Shown here: in pieces, positions 9,822 to 18,384 of the stretch
Numbering within the stretch: the first letter of the stretch is position 1
Layout of the letters: each line of letters begins with the position of its first letter
Assembly (NCBI RefSeq): GCF_011299615.1
Contig: NZ_CP049861.1
Coordinates: forward strand, 1,612,001 to 1,676,000
Length of the DNA stretch: 64,000 nucleotides
Reading direction: 5' to 3'
Source of the DNA: Erysipelothrix sp. HDW6C
GTDB lineage: Bacteria > Bacillota_I > Bacilli_A > Erysipelotrichales > Erysipelotrichaceae
Program-made: the position numbers and the translations under genes
Notes under the pieces: model-generated
Database searches by the model: none
Told to the model about the DNA's origin: nothing
Seen by the model: the letters and a program-made list of their open reading frames with translations, nothing else

Positions 9822-11343
9822 AAGTTACCTCGGTGCGTTTTACGCCAGACATGTAAAGTCCTAAATCTTGTTCGGTAACGTTACGAGGATCCAATTCCCC
9901 AACAATTTCACCTTTATAGATAACGATCACGCGATCTGACAATCCCAAGACTTCATTGAGTTCGAGTGATACCATTAAAATGGCCTTCCCTTTGTCACGC
10001 TCTTCAAGAATTTGTCGATGTATGTATTCAATGGCTCCGACATCCAGGCCACGTGTTGGTTGAACAGCAATCAGCGTGTCGTGCAGACGGTTCATTTCGC
10101 GGGCAACAATTGCTTTTTGTTGGTTCCCACCAGACATGCTGCGAACTTTTGTATCCGCGCCTTGTCCACTGCGCACATCAAATTTCTCAATGAGCGTTTC
10201 TGCATATTTACGGCGTGCATCAAACTTAATGAACCCATGCGATTGCAATCCTGCATCACGATAGCCCTTGAGTGCCATATTCTCCGCAAGCGTATAATCA
10301 AGAACCAGGCCATGCTTTTGACGGTCTTCGGGAATGTGTGATAAACCTGATTTATTCCGTTCATAAATACTGGCAGAACTGATATTCTTGCTTTTTAATG
10401 AGATTGTACCTGTGTAATCCATGCGTAACCCTGTTATCGCATGGATCAGTTCCGTTTGACCGTTCCCCTCAATTCCTGCAATTCCGAGAATCTCGCCTTC
10501 ACGAACATCAAAATTAATATTCGACAATGCAGTCCCGTAATTCAGTTTTGGTAAATTTAAGTCACGAACTTTAAGTATAACTTCGCCTTTTTCATTTTCT
10601 GGAATATCAAAATCTAAATCGACTTTGCGTCCAACCATGAGTTCAGACATCGCCTCAACCGATGTATCTTTAACATCAACTGTAGCAATTGACTTCCCTT
10701 TGCGAAGCACCGTGACGCGGTCAGCAACATGTTTAATTTCATTCAACTTATGGGTAATAAATATAATCGACTTTCCCTCATTGACAAGCTGTTTCATAAT
10801 TAACATGAGTTCATCAATTTCTTGTGGGGTTAAAACTGCAGTCGGTTCATCAAAGATTAGAATATCGTTATTACGATAAAGCATTTTAATGATTTCGACA
10901 CGTTGTTGCATCCCAACTGAAATATCGCGAATTCTTGCATCAGGGTTGATGTTAAATTGATAACGTTCGGAAAGTTCAATGACACGTTTACGTGCTTTGT
11001 GTAAACTTAATACTCCCTTTTCTAAGGGTTCAATTCCTAAAACAATGTTTTCCAAGACAGTAAATGTATCAACCAGTTTAAAGTGTTGATGAACCATACC
11101 AATACCAAGATGCATAGCATCGTTAGGATTTGTTATTGTTGATTTTTGACCATTTACCTTGATTTCGCCTTCCTCAGCAGTGTACAAGCCGAAGAGTACG
11201 GACATCAATGTCGATTTGCCCGCCCCATTTTCGCCAAGTAATGCGAGAATCTCACCTTCACGAAGGGAAATCGATACGTCATCATTGGCGACGATTCCGG
11301 GAAAACGCTTCGTAATGTGATTCATTTCTATGACATGTTTCAT
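9811..11343 (-). CDS. nupO: BMP-type nucleoside ABC transporter ATPase (two fused ABC domains)
   Basis: 510 residues with two ABC cassettes. The first has Walker A GENGAGKST (about residue 37), ISVGMQQRVEI in place of a canonical LSGGQ, and Walker B ILIFDEPTAVL. The second has a degenerate Walker A (GIEGNGQTEL), signature SMSGGNQQK and a late QPTRGLD. This matches RbsA/YufO ATPases, where one site is less conserved. It energises uptake through NupP/NupQ. Confidence 0.95.
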   Translation of the reverse strand: MKHVIEMNHITKRFPGIVANDDVSISLREGEILALLGENGAGKSTLMSVLFGLYTAEEGEIKVNGQKSTITNPNDAMHLGIGMVHQHFKLVDTFTVLENIVLGIEPLEKGVLSLHKARKRVIELSERYQFNINPDARIRDISVGMQQRVEIIKMLYRNNDILIFDEPTAVLTPQEIDELMLIMKQLVNEGKSIIFITHKLNEIKHVADRVTVLRKGKSIATVDVKDTSVEAMSELMVGRKVDLDFDIPENEKGEVILKVRDLNLPKLNYGTALSNINFDVREGEILGIAGIEGNGQTELIHAITGLRMDYTGTISLKSKNISSASIYERNKSGLSHIPEDRQKHGLVLDYTLAENMALKGYRDAGLQSHGFIKFDARRKYAETLIEKFDVRSGQGADTKVRSMSGGNQQKAIVAREMNRLHDTLIAVQPTRGLDVGAIEYIHRQILEERDKGKAILMVSLELNEVLGLSDRVIVIYKGEIVGELDPRNVTEQDLGLYMSGVKRTEVTYEK

Positions 11344-11385
11344 AGTGGTCTCCTAAAGTACTCGTTATGAAATAGATTCAAAGAA

Positions 11386-11421
11386 AAGAGCAGTCACAAA
11401 TGTTCTTCAGTGACAGCTCTT
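11386..11421 (-). terminator. Internal attenuating terminator between the binding protein and ATPase genes
   Basis: A hairpin of AAGAGC, one mismatch and GTCAC, with its complement across a 12-nt loop, lies 24 nt after the binding-protein stop and 43 nt before the ATPase start. A T-rich tract (CTCTTTTCTTTG) follows on the minus strand. It probably lets the binding lipoprotein be made in excess over the transporter. Confidence 0.75.
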
Positions 11422-11444
11422 TCTCATCGATCAATATATTTAAA

Positions 11445-12560
11445 TTACTTAATTTCAGTGATCTTTGTATTTGTCACTTCCATTGCAGTTACATCCGCAA
11501 CGGTTTCCAAGTTAGGAATTGATGACGTCATACCATCTGCATCAGCTTTAAGCTTTGTGACGATTGCTTCATAGTCAGCTTGCGTAAAGTTTTTGAAACG
11601 TGAGAAATCATCTGAAAGTTGAACCATGTCTTCGTTAATGGATAATAATTGCATCTTTCCACCTGGGAAGTCGCCATCATCAGCAGCCTTAACTGCTTCA
11701 TAAACAGATCGTTTCAGATTCTTCATTGAAGACGTAATAACAGTTGGTGATTCATCTTTTTGATCAACGTCAACACCAATAACCCATTTACCTTCACTCT
11801 TAGCAGCAGAAGCCATTACAGAGTTACCGGCACCACCAGCAGCAGCGAAGATGACTTCGATACCATCGTTGTACCATGCTCCAGCTTGTGTTTCCCATTG
11901 TGGGTTAGCTGAGAAGTCATTTAAGTATGTATAACGCATTTCAATTTGAACACCAAGTTCTTTTGCTGCAAAGTCGGCTCCCTTTACATAGCCATAACCG
12001 AAGTTAACAACAGCAGGAACTTGCATTCCTCCCATGAAACCAAGTTTTGTGAATCCTTCTTTTACAGCTGCATAACCAGCTAAGAATCCAGCTTGCTCTT
12101 CATGGTATTTAATACCAACAGTATTATCCTTGAAATCAGCAGGTTGGTTATCACCTTCTGCGCGCGGTTCACCGTCAACTAAGACAAATTTAACATCAGG
12201 GTGTAAAGCCTGTGCTTGGTGAACAGCATTTTCAAACAAGAATCCTGGAGTAACAACAACCTTAGCACCAGCATTAATTGCAGTTTCAATTTCTGTAAAA
12301 TATGCTTGTGTTGATTTTTCGGCTGGTTGTAAATAAACAGGTTTGACGCCAATTTCATCAGCGTATTGTTTCATACCTTCCCATGAACCTTGGTTGAATG
12401 AACGGTCATCAATCGTTCCAACATCAGTAATTAGGTAAAGGCTGTTTTCTCCAAACTTGCCATCACCACCAGCGGGTTTCTCTTCAGCAGGCTTGTTTGA
12501 ACAAGCTACTAAAGTCATTGCTAAAAAGAGTAAAACTAAACTTTTTCCAAGTTTCTTCAT
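11445..12560 (-). CDS. nupN: BMP family nucleoside-binding lipoprotein
   Basis: 371 residues. An N-terminal MKK, hydrophobic stretch and lipobox LVAC (lipid-anchored Cys20) mark a surface lipoprotein. The mature part has the Bmp/Med family fold: DVGTIDDRSFNQGSWEGM, then GFLAGYAA and FGYGYVKGADF, with IEVIFAAAGGAGN in the hinge region. It should capture purine nucleosides for NupOPQ. It starts at ATG 12560 behind GGAGGAGAAAT; the upstream extension to 12575 was rejected. First gene of a four-gene operon. Confidence 0.95.
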   Translation of the reverse strand: MKKLGKSLVLLFLAMTLVACSNKPAEEKPAGGDGKFGENSLYLITDVGTIDDRSFNQGSWEGMKQYADEIGVKPVYLQPAEKSTQAYFTEIETAINAGAKVVVTPGFLFENAVHQAQALHPDVKFVLVDGEPRAEGDNQPADFKDNTVGIKYHEEQAGFLAGYAAVKEGFTKLGFMGGMQVPAVVNFGYGYVKGADFAAKELGVQIEMRYTYLNDFSANPQWETQAGAWYNDGIEVIFAAAGGAGNSVMASAAKSEGKWVIGVDVDQKDESPTVITSSMKNLKRSVYEAVKAADDGDFPGGKMQLLSINEDMVQLSDDFSRFKNFTQADYEAIVTKLKADADGMTSSIPNLETVADVTAMEVTNTKITEIK

Positions 12561-12592
12561 ATTTCTCCTCCACATCTTCTCTTTCTAAACAC

Positions 12593-12621
12593 AGTTTAAC
12601 GAAATTGAATGTGAAAATCAA
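12593..12621 (-). promoter_or_regulatory. Candidate sigma-A promoter for the nucleoside transporter operon
   Basis: On the minus strand: TTGATT (12616-12621), a 17-nt spacer, and TAAACT (12593-12598), about 30 nt upstream of the nupN start codon. Confidence 0.6.
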
Positions 12622-12736
12622 TTGATATTCATCAAAAAATAACCTTTTCGTTACATTGCGTTCATAAAACAGACAATGTGAATTTACTCTCATGATTTCA
12701 TGGTTATTGTGTTAGTATTTGTATCACTTTCATTAA

Positions 12737-12767
12737 AAAGAGATGATCAATTTTTGATCATCTCTTT
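12737..12767 (-). terminator. Terminator of thrS
   Basis: A perfect 14-bp stem (AAAGAGATGATCAA / TTGATCATCTCTTT) with a 3-nt loop lies 28 nt after the thrS stop and is followed by a T tract on the minus strand. Confidence 0.92.
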
Positions 12768-12795
12768 CGCAACTAAATTCAGTTCTCGAGAGGTT

Positions 12796-14553
12796 TTACG
12801 CCTCTTTTTGAATTTCGTGAATTGTCTTATCCGCAATTTCTTTCTTAATTAATGCAATAAACGCATCCAGTTCGAATGGATTTTGTGCACGCTCTCCAAA
12901 ACGGCGCACATTCACGGAACGGTTTTCAATTTCTTTATCACCAATGATAACTTGCATTGGCACTTTATTCATTTGCGCTTCACGTAAGCGATAGCCCAGT
13001 TTTTCATTACGGCCATCGACAGTAACACGAATGCCTTCACGTTCAAGTAATTCTTTGACCTCGTTTGCATACTCCATATGGAATTCGGTATTGACCGGAA
13101 TAATTTCAACTTGCTTTGGTGCCATCCATACTGGGAAAGCGCCAGCAAAGTGTTCGATCAATATTCCAATAAAGCGTTCAACCGAACCATACATTGCACG
13201 GTGTAACATGATTGGACGTTTCTTTTGTCCTTCTGCGTCAACATAATGAATATCAAATCGTTCGGGTAAGTTCATATCAAGTTGTACGGTACCACATTGC
13301 CAGATTCTGTTTAAGGAGTCGCGAATCTTGAAGTCCAGCTTTGGTCCATAAAATGCACCATCACCTTCATTAATTTTATAGTCACGACCGGCGGCTGCCA
13401 TGGCGTTTTTTAGTGCCAGTTCGGAACGATCCCAAACTTCAATGTCGCCAATGTATTTGTCTTCAGGACGTGTCGATAACTCGATTGTATATGTCAGACC
13501 AAAGACTGAATAGATTTCTTCCATGAAATCAATGATTTCAATAATTTCATCTTGAAGCTGTTCTTCAGTGAGGAAGATGTGTGCATCATCTTGGGTGAAG
13601 GCACGAACACGGAATAAACCATTCAATGCACCACTCGCTTCGTGGCGGTGAACATGACCCATTTCAGCAAGACGAATTGGTAAATCACGGTATGAATGCA
13701 AATCATTCTTGTAGACAAGTATGCCACCTGGACAGTTCATTGGTTTGATTGCGAAATCGCGATCATCAACTTTTGAAGTATACATGTTGTCGTTGTAGTT
13801 ACCCCAGTGGCCTGAAATCTCCCACAATTCTTTGTTTAACATGGTTGGTGTTTCTGTAAATACATACCCACGACGCTCGTGGACATCAAAGTAGTAGCTA
13901 TCCATTGCATGGCGTAACTTCATACCATTTGGTAACCAGAATGGGAATCCTGGACCGTATTCACTCATCATGAACAAGCCCAATTCGCGTCCCAACTTTT
14001 TATGATCTCTTTGTTTTGCCTCTTCCAACCAAACAAGATAATTGTCCAAGTCTTCTTGTGTTTCAAATGTGATTCCGTAAACACGTTGCAACATTTTATT
14101 GTTAGCATCGCCTTTCCAGTAAGCACCAGATACCTTCGTAAGTTTAAAGTATTTCATTTTCTTTGTCGTTTCAACATGGGGTCCACGGCAAAGATCAATG
14201 AATTCAGCTTGACGGTATGCTGAGATAACAGCATCTTCTTCAAGGTTGTTGATGATATCAATTTTGTAAGGATCGTCTTTAAACTCTTCCAATGCCTCTG
14301 CTTTTGAGAGTTCAACGCGGGTAATCCGTTTGTCCTCTTTCGCAATCTTGCGCATCATTGATTCAATTTTAGGAAGATCTTCTTCCGTTAGTTTTACATC
14401 ACCCAAATCCATATCGTAATAGAAACCATCTTCAATTACGGGTCCAACCCAAAACTTTGCTTCTGGGTAAAGACGCTTTACTGCATGCGCAAGTAAATGC
14501 GCTGATGAGTGATTTAACACATTAAGTTGTGCATCCTCTTTAATATTTACCAT
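12796..14553 (-). CDS. thrS: Threonine-tRNA ligase without a TGS domain
   Basis: 585 residues. It starts directly at the editing-domain region (LNHSSAHLLAHAV, with the HxxxH-type editing site) and continues through the class II catalytic core. MNCPGG and MGHVHRHEASG carry zinc and motif 2 residues, FTQDDAHIF follows, and the anticodon-binding domain includes GRNEKLGYRLREAQMNKVPMQVIIG. The roughly 60-residue N-terminal TGS domain of B. subtilis and E. coli ThrS is absent. ATG at 14553 has an AGGAGGAACAGAAG site; the in-frame extension to 14640 lies inside the T-box and cannot be coding. Confidence 0.94.
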   Translation of the reverse strand: MVNIKEDAQLNVLNHSSAHLLAHAVKRLYPEAKFWVGPVIEDGFYYDMDLGDVKLTEEDLPKIESMMRKIAKEDKRITRVELSKAEALEEFKDDPYKIDIINNLEEDAVISAYRQAEFIDLCRGPHVETTKKMKYFKLTKVSGAYWKGDANNKMLQRVYGITFETQEDLDNYLVWLEEAKQRDHKKLGRELGLFMMSEYGPGFPFWLPNGMKLRHAMDSYYFDVHERRGYVFTETPTMLNKELWEISGHWGNYNDNMYTSKVDDRDFAIKPMNCPGGILVYKNDLHSYRDLPIRLAEMGHVHRHEASGALNGLFRVRAFTQDDAHIFLTEEQLQDEIIEIIDFMEEIYSVFGLTYTIELSTRPEDKYIGDIEVWDRSELALKNAMAAAGRDYKINEGDGAFYGPKLDFKIRDSLNRIWQCGTVQLDMNLPERFDIHYVDAEGQKKRPIMLHRAMYGSVERFIGILIEHFAGAFPVWMAPKQVEIIPVNTEFHMEYANEVKELLEREGIRVTVDGRNEKLGYRLREAQMNKVPMQVIIGDKEIENRSVNVRRFGERAQNPFELDAFIALIKKEIADKTIHEIQKEA

Positions 14554-14586
14554 ATCTTCTGTTCCTCCTGTATAAAATAAAAAATC

Positions 14587-14800
14587 CACGTCTAACAATC
14601 CATCAAAGGACGTGTTATACGCGGTACCACCTTCGTTCACTAAAATATTTAGTGCACTTCATTATCTGTTAACGCCAGCATACGGAATCTTTTCGAAGAT
14701 TCAACTCCAAGGTGGTAAAATATGGTTCCTACATAAGGCTTGCAGCGACCGCCTTACTCTCTTGTTCGGATTCCATAAATCATGTCCTCATCAGTGTATA
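14587..14800 (-). promoter_or_regulatory. T-box riboswitch leader (predicted tRNA-Thr) of thrS
   Basis: The diagnostic T-box core GGTGGTACCGCG is at 14631-14620 on the minus strand. A terminator stem CACGTC/GACGTG (14587-14614) follows with a T6 run, and its 5' arm is the segment that would pair in the antiterminator. Upstream are an AAGAGAGTAAGGCGG region like the AG-box area and candidate ACC (threonine) specifier triplets. Uncharged tRNA-Thr should allow read-through into thrS. The precise specifier position was not resolved. Confidence 0.9.
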
Positions 14801-14807
14801 TGTACAT

Positions 14808-14835
14808 ATTATAACCATTCTCATTAAAAATACAA
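14808..14835 (-). promoter_or_regulatory. Candidate promoter of the thrS leader
   Basis: Minus strand TTGTAT (14830-14835), 16-nt spacer, TATAAT (14808-14813), placing transcription start near 14800 at the 5' end of the T-box leader. Confidence 0.7.
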
Positions 14836-14909
14836 GCACTTTGGATACGAACAGACAATTGCTTTGAGATACGGTCATGGTACACTAAAGATACCAGGAG
14901 GTTCATGAT

Positions 14910-15134
14910 ATGAAAAAAGGAATCGCTTTTATTTCAATGTGTTTATCAGTGCTAGCATTAGCAATGTGTGTTGTGCTCTTCTTTCGTTCAGGATTTGCAC
15001 TCGATGAGCGTATTAGCTATGAGTTGTACTTCAACGAAAATATTTTAGTAATATGGGGACTGCTTTTTACACTTGCTGCAACGGCACTCACAACCATCAT
15101 TAATCTCTATTTAACGTTCCGCTCTAAGTATTGA
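14910..15134 (+). CDS. Small two-helix membrane protein
   Basis: 74 residues with two hydrophobic segments (about 5-27 and 44-68) separated by a short acidic loop containing DERISYELYF. ATG at 14910 follows AGGAGGTTCATGAT, a good ribosome site, and a terminator follows the stop, so it is a real single-gene unit. I do not recognise the family. It stands opposite to all neighbours and has its own terminator. Confidence 0.7.
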   Translation: MKKGIAFISMCLSVLALAMCVVLFFRSGFALDERISYELYFNENILVIWGLLFTLAATALTTIINLYLTFRSKY

Positions 15135-15148
15135 GCACGTGATAACAG

Positions 15149-15163
15149 CCTCATATTATGAGG
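15149..15163 (+). terminator. Terminator of the small membrane protein gene
   Basis: CCTCAT-ATT-ATGAGG hairpin followed by TTTTCTTTTT, 15 nt past the stop codon. Confidence 0.8.
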
Positions 15164-15186
15164 TTTTCTTTTTGATTTCTAATAAC

Positions 15187-15699
15187 TTAGATAACGAAAA
15201 ATACGAATGTACCCATCAAGAGTACAAGGGTGAGTATTGTCGAAAGCATTAGAATTCGTCCTGTAAGTGATGGTGCATAGCGTTCCACATAGGCAATACG
15301 TGGACTATCTGCCGCATAATAAACATCAAGTGTACTCCCAAGTGGGAATGTTTCTCGCATAATTGTATTGATTGATGCGATCGAATTGCTTCTTAAGCGC
15401 AGTTTTGTATCAAGTATATCATCGACAACGTTTGTTTCGATATTGTTAAAGGGGTTCGATGTTGTCAACACATAAGTGTATTTTAGTGATGTACGATAGG
15501 TCTGATTGCCTACTCTGTATTCCACAACTGGTGCTCGCGAATTATTGCTTGAATACTTTATGACCACACCTTCGGTTTTCAATTTGTCATCCCGCTTTAA
15601 ACGTCCATCTTTCTTTAAAAAATAGATTGCCAAGCCACCAAAAACGACGATAACGACACTCATGATTGCAAACATTATATAATATGCACCATCATTCAT
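15187..15699 (-). CDS. DUF3592-like two-pass membrane protein
   Basis: 170 residues: a transmembrane segment at about 8-27, an extracytoplasmic beta-rich region (GVVIKYSSNNSRAPVVEYRVGNQTYRT ends one strand pair, FPLGSTLDVYYAADSPRIAYVE another), and a second transmembrane segment at about 147-168. The order VxYxxxGxxY then GxxVxVYYxxxxPxxAy is the DUF3592 pattern. Function is unknown. ATG at 15699 is the only reasonable start. No operon partners. Confidence 0.65.
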   Translation of the reverse strand: MNDGAYYIMFAIMSVVIVVFGGLAIYFLKKDGRLKRDDKLKTEGVVIKYSSNNSRAPVVEYRVGNQTYRTSLKYTYVLTTSNPFNNIETNVVDDILDTKLRLRSNSIASINTIMRETFPLGSTLDVYYAADSPRIAYVERYAPSLTGRILMLSTILTLVLLMGTFVFFVI

Positions 15700-15826
15700 T
15701 CTAAATACCTTCTTCCCTTACTTCATAGATGATTGAATCGACAAATGATTCGTATCTTTCTATACGCACATGACGCTTCCAAAAGCAATTATACCATTTT
15801 TTTATACTAGTTTTGTCATTAAAAAA

Positions 15827-15863
15827 GCACCGCCGTTACGTGTTGTCCAAATAACGGCGGTGC
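15827..15863 (-). terminator. Terminator of the aminopeptidase operon
   Basis: A 12-bp GC-rich stem (GCACCGCCGTTA / TAACGGCGGTGC) with a 13-nt loop, followed on the minus strand by six Ts; it is 24 bp past the pepS stop. Confidence 0.95.
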
Positions 15864-15886
15864 ACTACATCATTGCGATTTTCTAC

Positions 15887-17113
15887 TTATAATACGATGT
15901 TTCCATCTTTAATGACAACAATTTCTTCACCTGATTTTGTAGTACCAACACATTGCATGTCTGCACTTCCAAACATAAAGTCAACATGAATGAGTGATTG
16001 GTTGATATCACGTGCAAGAAGTTCATCCTTCGACATCTTACCGCCATCTTCAATCAATGGATACCCTTGACCCAATGCAATATGACATGAAGCATTTTCA
16101 TCAAAGAGCGTGTTATAGAATAAGGTATTCAAATTTGAAATTGGGGAATCATCAGAAATCAAAGCAATCTCTCCGATACGGCGACTATTTTCATCAGTTT
16201 CCAATAAACCAGCCAATGCCTCTTTACCAACGCTTGCATCAAAATCAACGACTTGTCCGTTTTCAAATTTTAACCAGAAGTCATCAATCAAGCGCCCATT
16301 GTTATTAAGTGGCAAGGTATTGTAGACAATCCCTTCTACAAAATTGCGATCGGGTGTTGTGAATGATTCTTCGGTAGGAATATTTGCATTAAAAGGCACA
16401 CCTTTTTGTGAAGGTTTCTTGCCTCCTGACCAAATATGTCCTTCTACCAAACCTACAACGATATCGGTTCCTTTGGAATTGGTGAATCGGAGCGACTTGA
16501 AGTCATAGTTGTTGAGCGCAAGGTTTTGTTTTGCTAATTGTGCATTGTGTTGTTCCCACGCTGCTTCTGGATCATTATCAGCGCTGACACGGCATGCATA
16601 AAGAATATACTCATAGAGTTTGTCATAAGCATCCTTGGATTCCATGTCTGGAAAGACCGCTTTTGCCCAATTTTGGGATGGATATGCAGCAACAAGCCAT
16701 TGACCTTGGCTGCTCATTGAGTAATTTGAAAAGCGTGTTAAGGCCTTTCCTCGTGCTTGTGCAGTAGCAGTGACCTTCTTACTATCGACATCATTCAGAA
16801 GTCCGGGGTTGGGGCTACGTAGGGCTAATTTGCATAAATCAGTCTTTAAGTAGTCATCGTGTTCATCAATTACCCATTGAGGCACACGTGTTAGCGTCTG
16901 TACATCTTGATAAAGATAATTAAGACGTGCAAGATGTTCACTGTTGAACTTAACAATAACTTCCTTGGCACCATTCTTATACGCTTCTTCGGCAAGAAGT
17001 GTTACAAACTCGTGGTGTTCAGGGTCTGCATTAATCATCAAGGTTTGACCACTTTGGACATTAACGCCCGTATTGATTAATAATTGTGCATATTTACGAT
17101 CGATTGCTTTCAT
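15887..17113 (-). CDS. pepS: M29 family aminopeptidase (PepS type), copy 1
   Basis: 408 residues. The M29 pattern is visible: IPTEESFTTPDR holds metal-ligand Glu residues, YNTLFDENASCHIALGQGYP provides a further acidic and histidine ligand, and IHVDFMFGSADM is the C-terminal ligand motif. It is a metal-dependent cytosolic aminopeptidase that releases N-terminal residues from peptides. It is 42 nt downstream of a same-length paralogue, so the pair arose by tandem duplication. ATG 17113 with GGAAGG is preferred over the longer frame to 17134. Confidence 0.93.
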   Translation of the reverse strand: MKAIDRKYAQLLINTGVNVQSGQTLMINADPEHHEFVTLLAEEAYKNGAKEVIVKFNSEHLARLNYLYQDVQTLTRVPQWVIDEHDDYLKTDLCKLALRSPNPGLLNDVDSKKVTATAQARGKALTRFSNYSMSSQGQWLVAAYPSQNWAKAVFPDMESKDAYDKLYEYILYACRVSADNDPEAAWEQHNAQLAKQNLALNNYDFKSLRFTNSKGTDIVVGLVEGHIWSGGKKPSQKGVPFNANIPTEESFTTPDRNFVEGIVYNTLPLNNNGRLIDDFWLKFENGQVVDFDASVGKEALAGLLETDENSRRIGEIALISDDSPISNLNTLFYNTLFDENASCHIALGQGYPLIEDGGKMSKDELLARDINQSLIHVDFMFGSADMQCVGTTKSGEEIVVIKDGNIVL

Positions 17114-17155
17114 AGTTTCTACCTTCCTTTTCAAAAAAAAGCGTGAAATTCACGC

Positions 17156-18382
17156 TTAGATTACAAAATTACCTTGATCAAACACAGCGATTTCTTTGCC
17201 ATCGTGTGTCAATCCAACAATCTTCATATCTTCACTTCCGAACATAAAGTCTTCATGGTTGATTGAATCATTTGAGTTGTGCGCTAAGAGTTCTTCCGCG
17301 CTCATTTCTGTTCCACCTTTAATGTTCATTGGATAAGCACGGCCTAATGCCATATGGCATGATGCATTCTCATCAAACAATGTGTTGTAAAACAGGATAT
17401 TCAAATCTGAAATTGGTGACTTATGTGAAATAAGAGCAATTTCTCCAATATGACGACTTCCTTCATCTGTATTTAGAAGTTGTTCTAGGGTTTCTTTTTC
17501 TTGTTTGGCATCAAAGTCGACAACTTTACCGTCTTTGAAGTCCAACCAGAATTCATCAATAAGCTTGCCATTGTAGTTTAATGGTTTGGTGCTATAAACA
17601 CGGCCATTAACATTAAGGCGATCTGGCATTGTAAATGATTCTTCAGTTGGCATGTTTGGGTTGAACTTATGTCCACCCTCAGATGTTTCTTCACCACCAG
17701 CCCAAATATGATCATTAACAAGTCCTACCACGATATCAGTACCTTTGGCATTGGTAAAGTGAAGTGACTTAAAGTTGAAATCATTCAGAACTTGATTTTG
17801 ATGTGCCAGCACAGCATTGTGCTCATTCCAAGCAACAACCGGATCCCCATCTTCGCTAACACGGCTTGCATAAAGAATTGCTGACAGCAATTTCTCGTAA
17901 GCTTGAGCAACAGGAAGTTCTGGGAATACAACTGTAGCCCATTCAGGTGTCGGCAATGAAATGAGTGACCATTGGCCACGATTAGCCATTGTATACTCGC
18001 GCATTGCTTTTAAAGCCTCGCCTTGTGCTTTGGCTTGTGCCGCAAGTTTGGTCCCATCTACATCAGCCATAAGACCTGGTGATGGCGCATAAACTGAAAG
18101 ACGGCATAGATCTTGTGATAAATAGTCATCATACTCAGCAACAACCCACTTTGGGACATGTGTAAATGTCTCAAAGTCTTGGTGTACAGCATGTTCTTTA
18201 CCGATAATGTCGTCGCCATATTTAACGACAACTTTCTTTGCACCCGCAGCATACGCTTCTTTTACTAGCATACGTGCGAATTCATAATGTTCAGCCTTAA
18301 CGTTGATAAGGAGTGTTTGTCCTTTTTGAACATTCACACCGACGCGGACTGCTAATTTTGCATATTTTTCTAATAATGACAT
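17156..18382 (-). CDS. pepS: M29 family aminopeptidase (PepS type), copy 2
   Basis: Also 408 residues and clearly homologous to the next gene along its length (shared MPTEESFTMPDR, FYNTLFDENASCHMALGRAYP, NHEDFMFGSEDM). All three metal-site motifs are intact in both copies, so both should be active, perhaps with different residue preferences. ATG at 18382 is preceded by AGGAGGCTTAAAT and lies 2 nt after the glucokinase stop. Co-transcription with glycolytic genes links peptide use and sugar use in this operon. Confidence 0.93.
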   Translation of the reverse strand: MSLLEKYAKLAVRVGVNVQKGQTLLINVKAEHYEFARMLVKEAYAAGAKKVVVKYGDDIIGKEHAVHQDFETFTHVPKWVVAEYDDYLSQDLCRLSVYAPSPGLMADVDGTKLAAQAKAQGEALKAMREYTMANRGQWSLISLPTPEWATVVFPELPVAQAYEKLLSAILYASRVSEDGDPVVAWNEHNAVLAHQNQVLNDFNFKSLHFTNAKGTDIVVGLVNDHIWAGGEETSEGGHKFNPNMPTEESFTMPDRLNVNGRVYSTKPLNYNGKLIDEFWLDFKDGKVVDFDAKQEKETLEQLLNTDEGSRHIGEIALISHKSPISDLNILFYNTLFDENASCHMALGRAYPMNIKGGTEMSAEELLAHNSNDSINHEDFMFGSEDMKIVGLTHDGKEIAVFDQGNFVI

Positions 18383-18384
18383 AT

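Noticed and set aside
14554-14640. In-frame 5' extension of thrS by 29 codons
   Set aside because: It lies inside the T-box antiterminator and terminator, and the AGGAGGAAC ribosome site points to ATG 14553.
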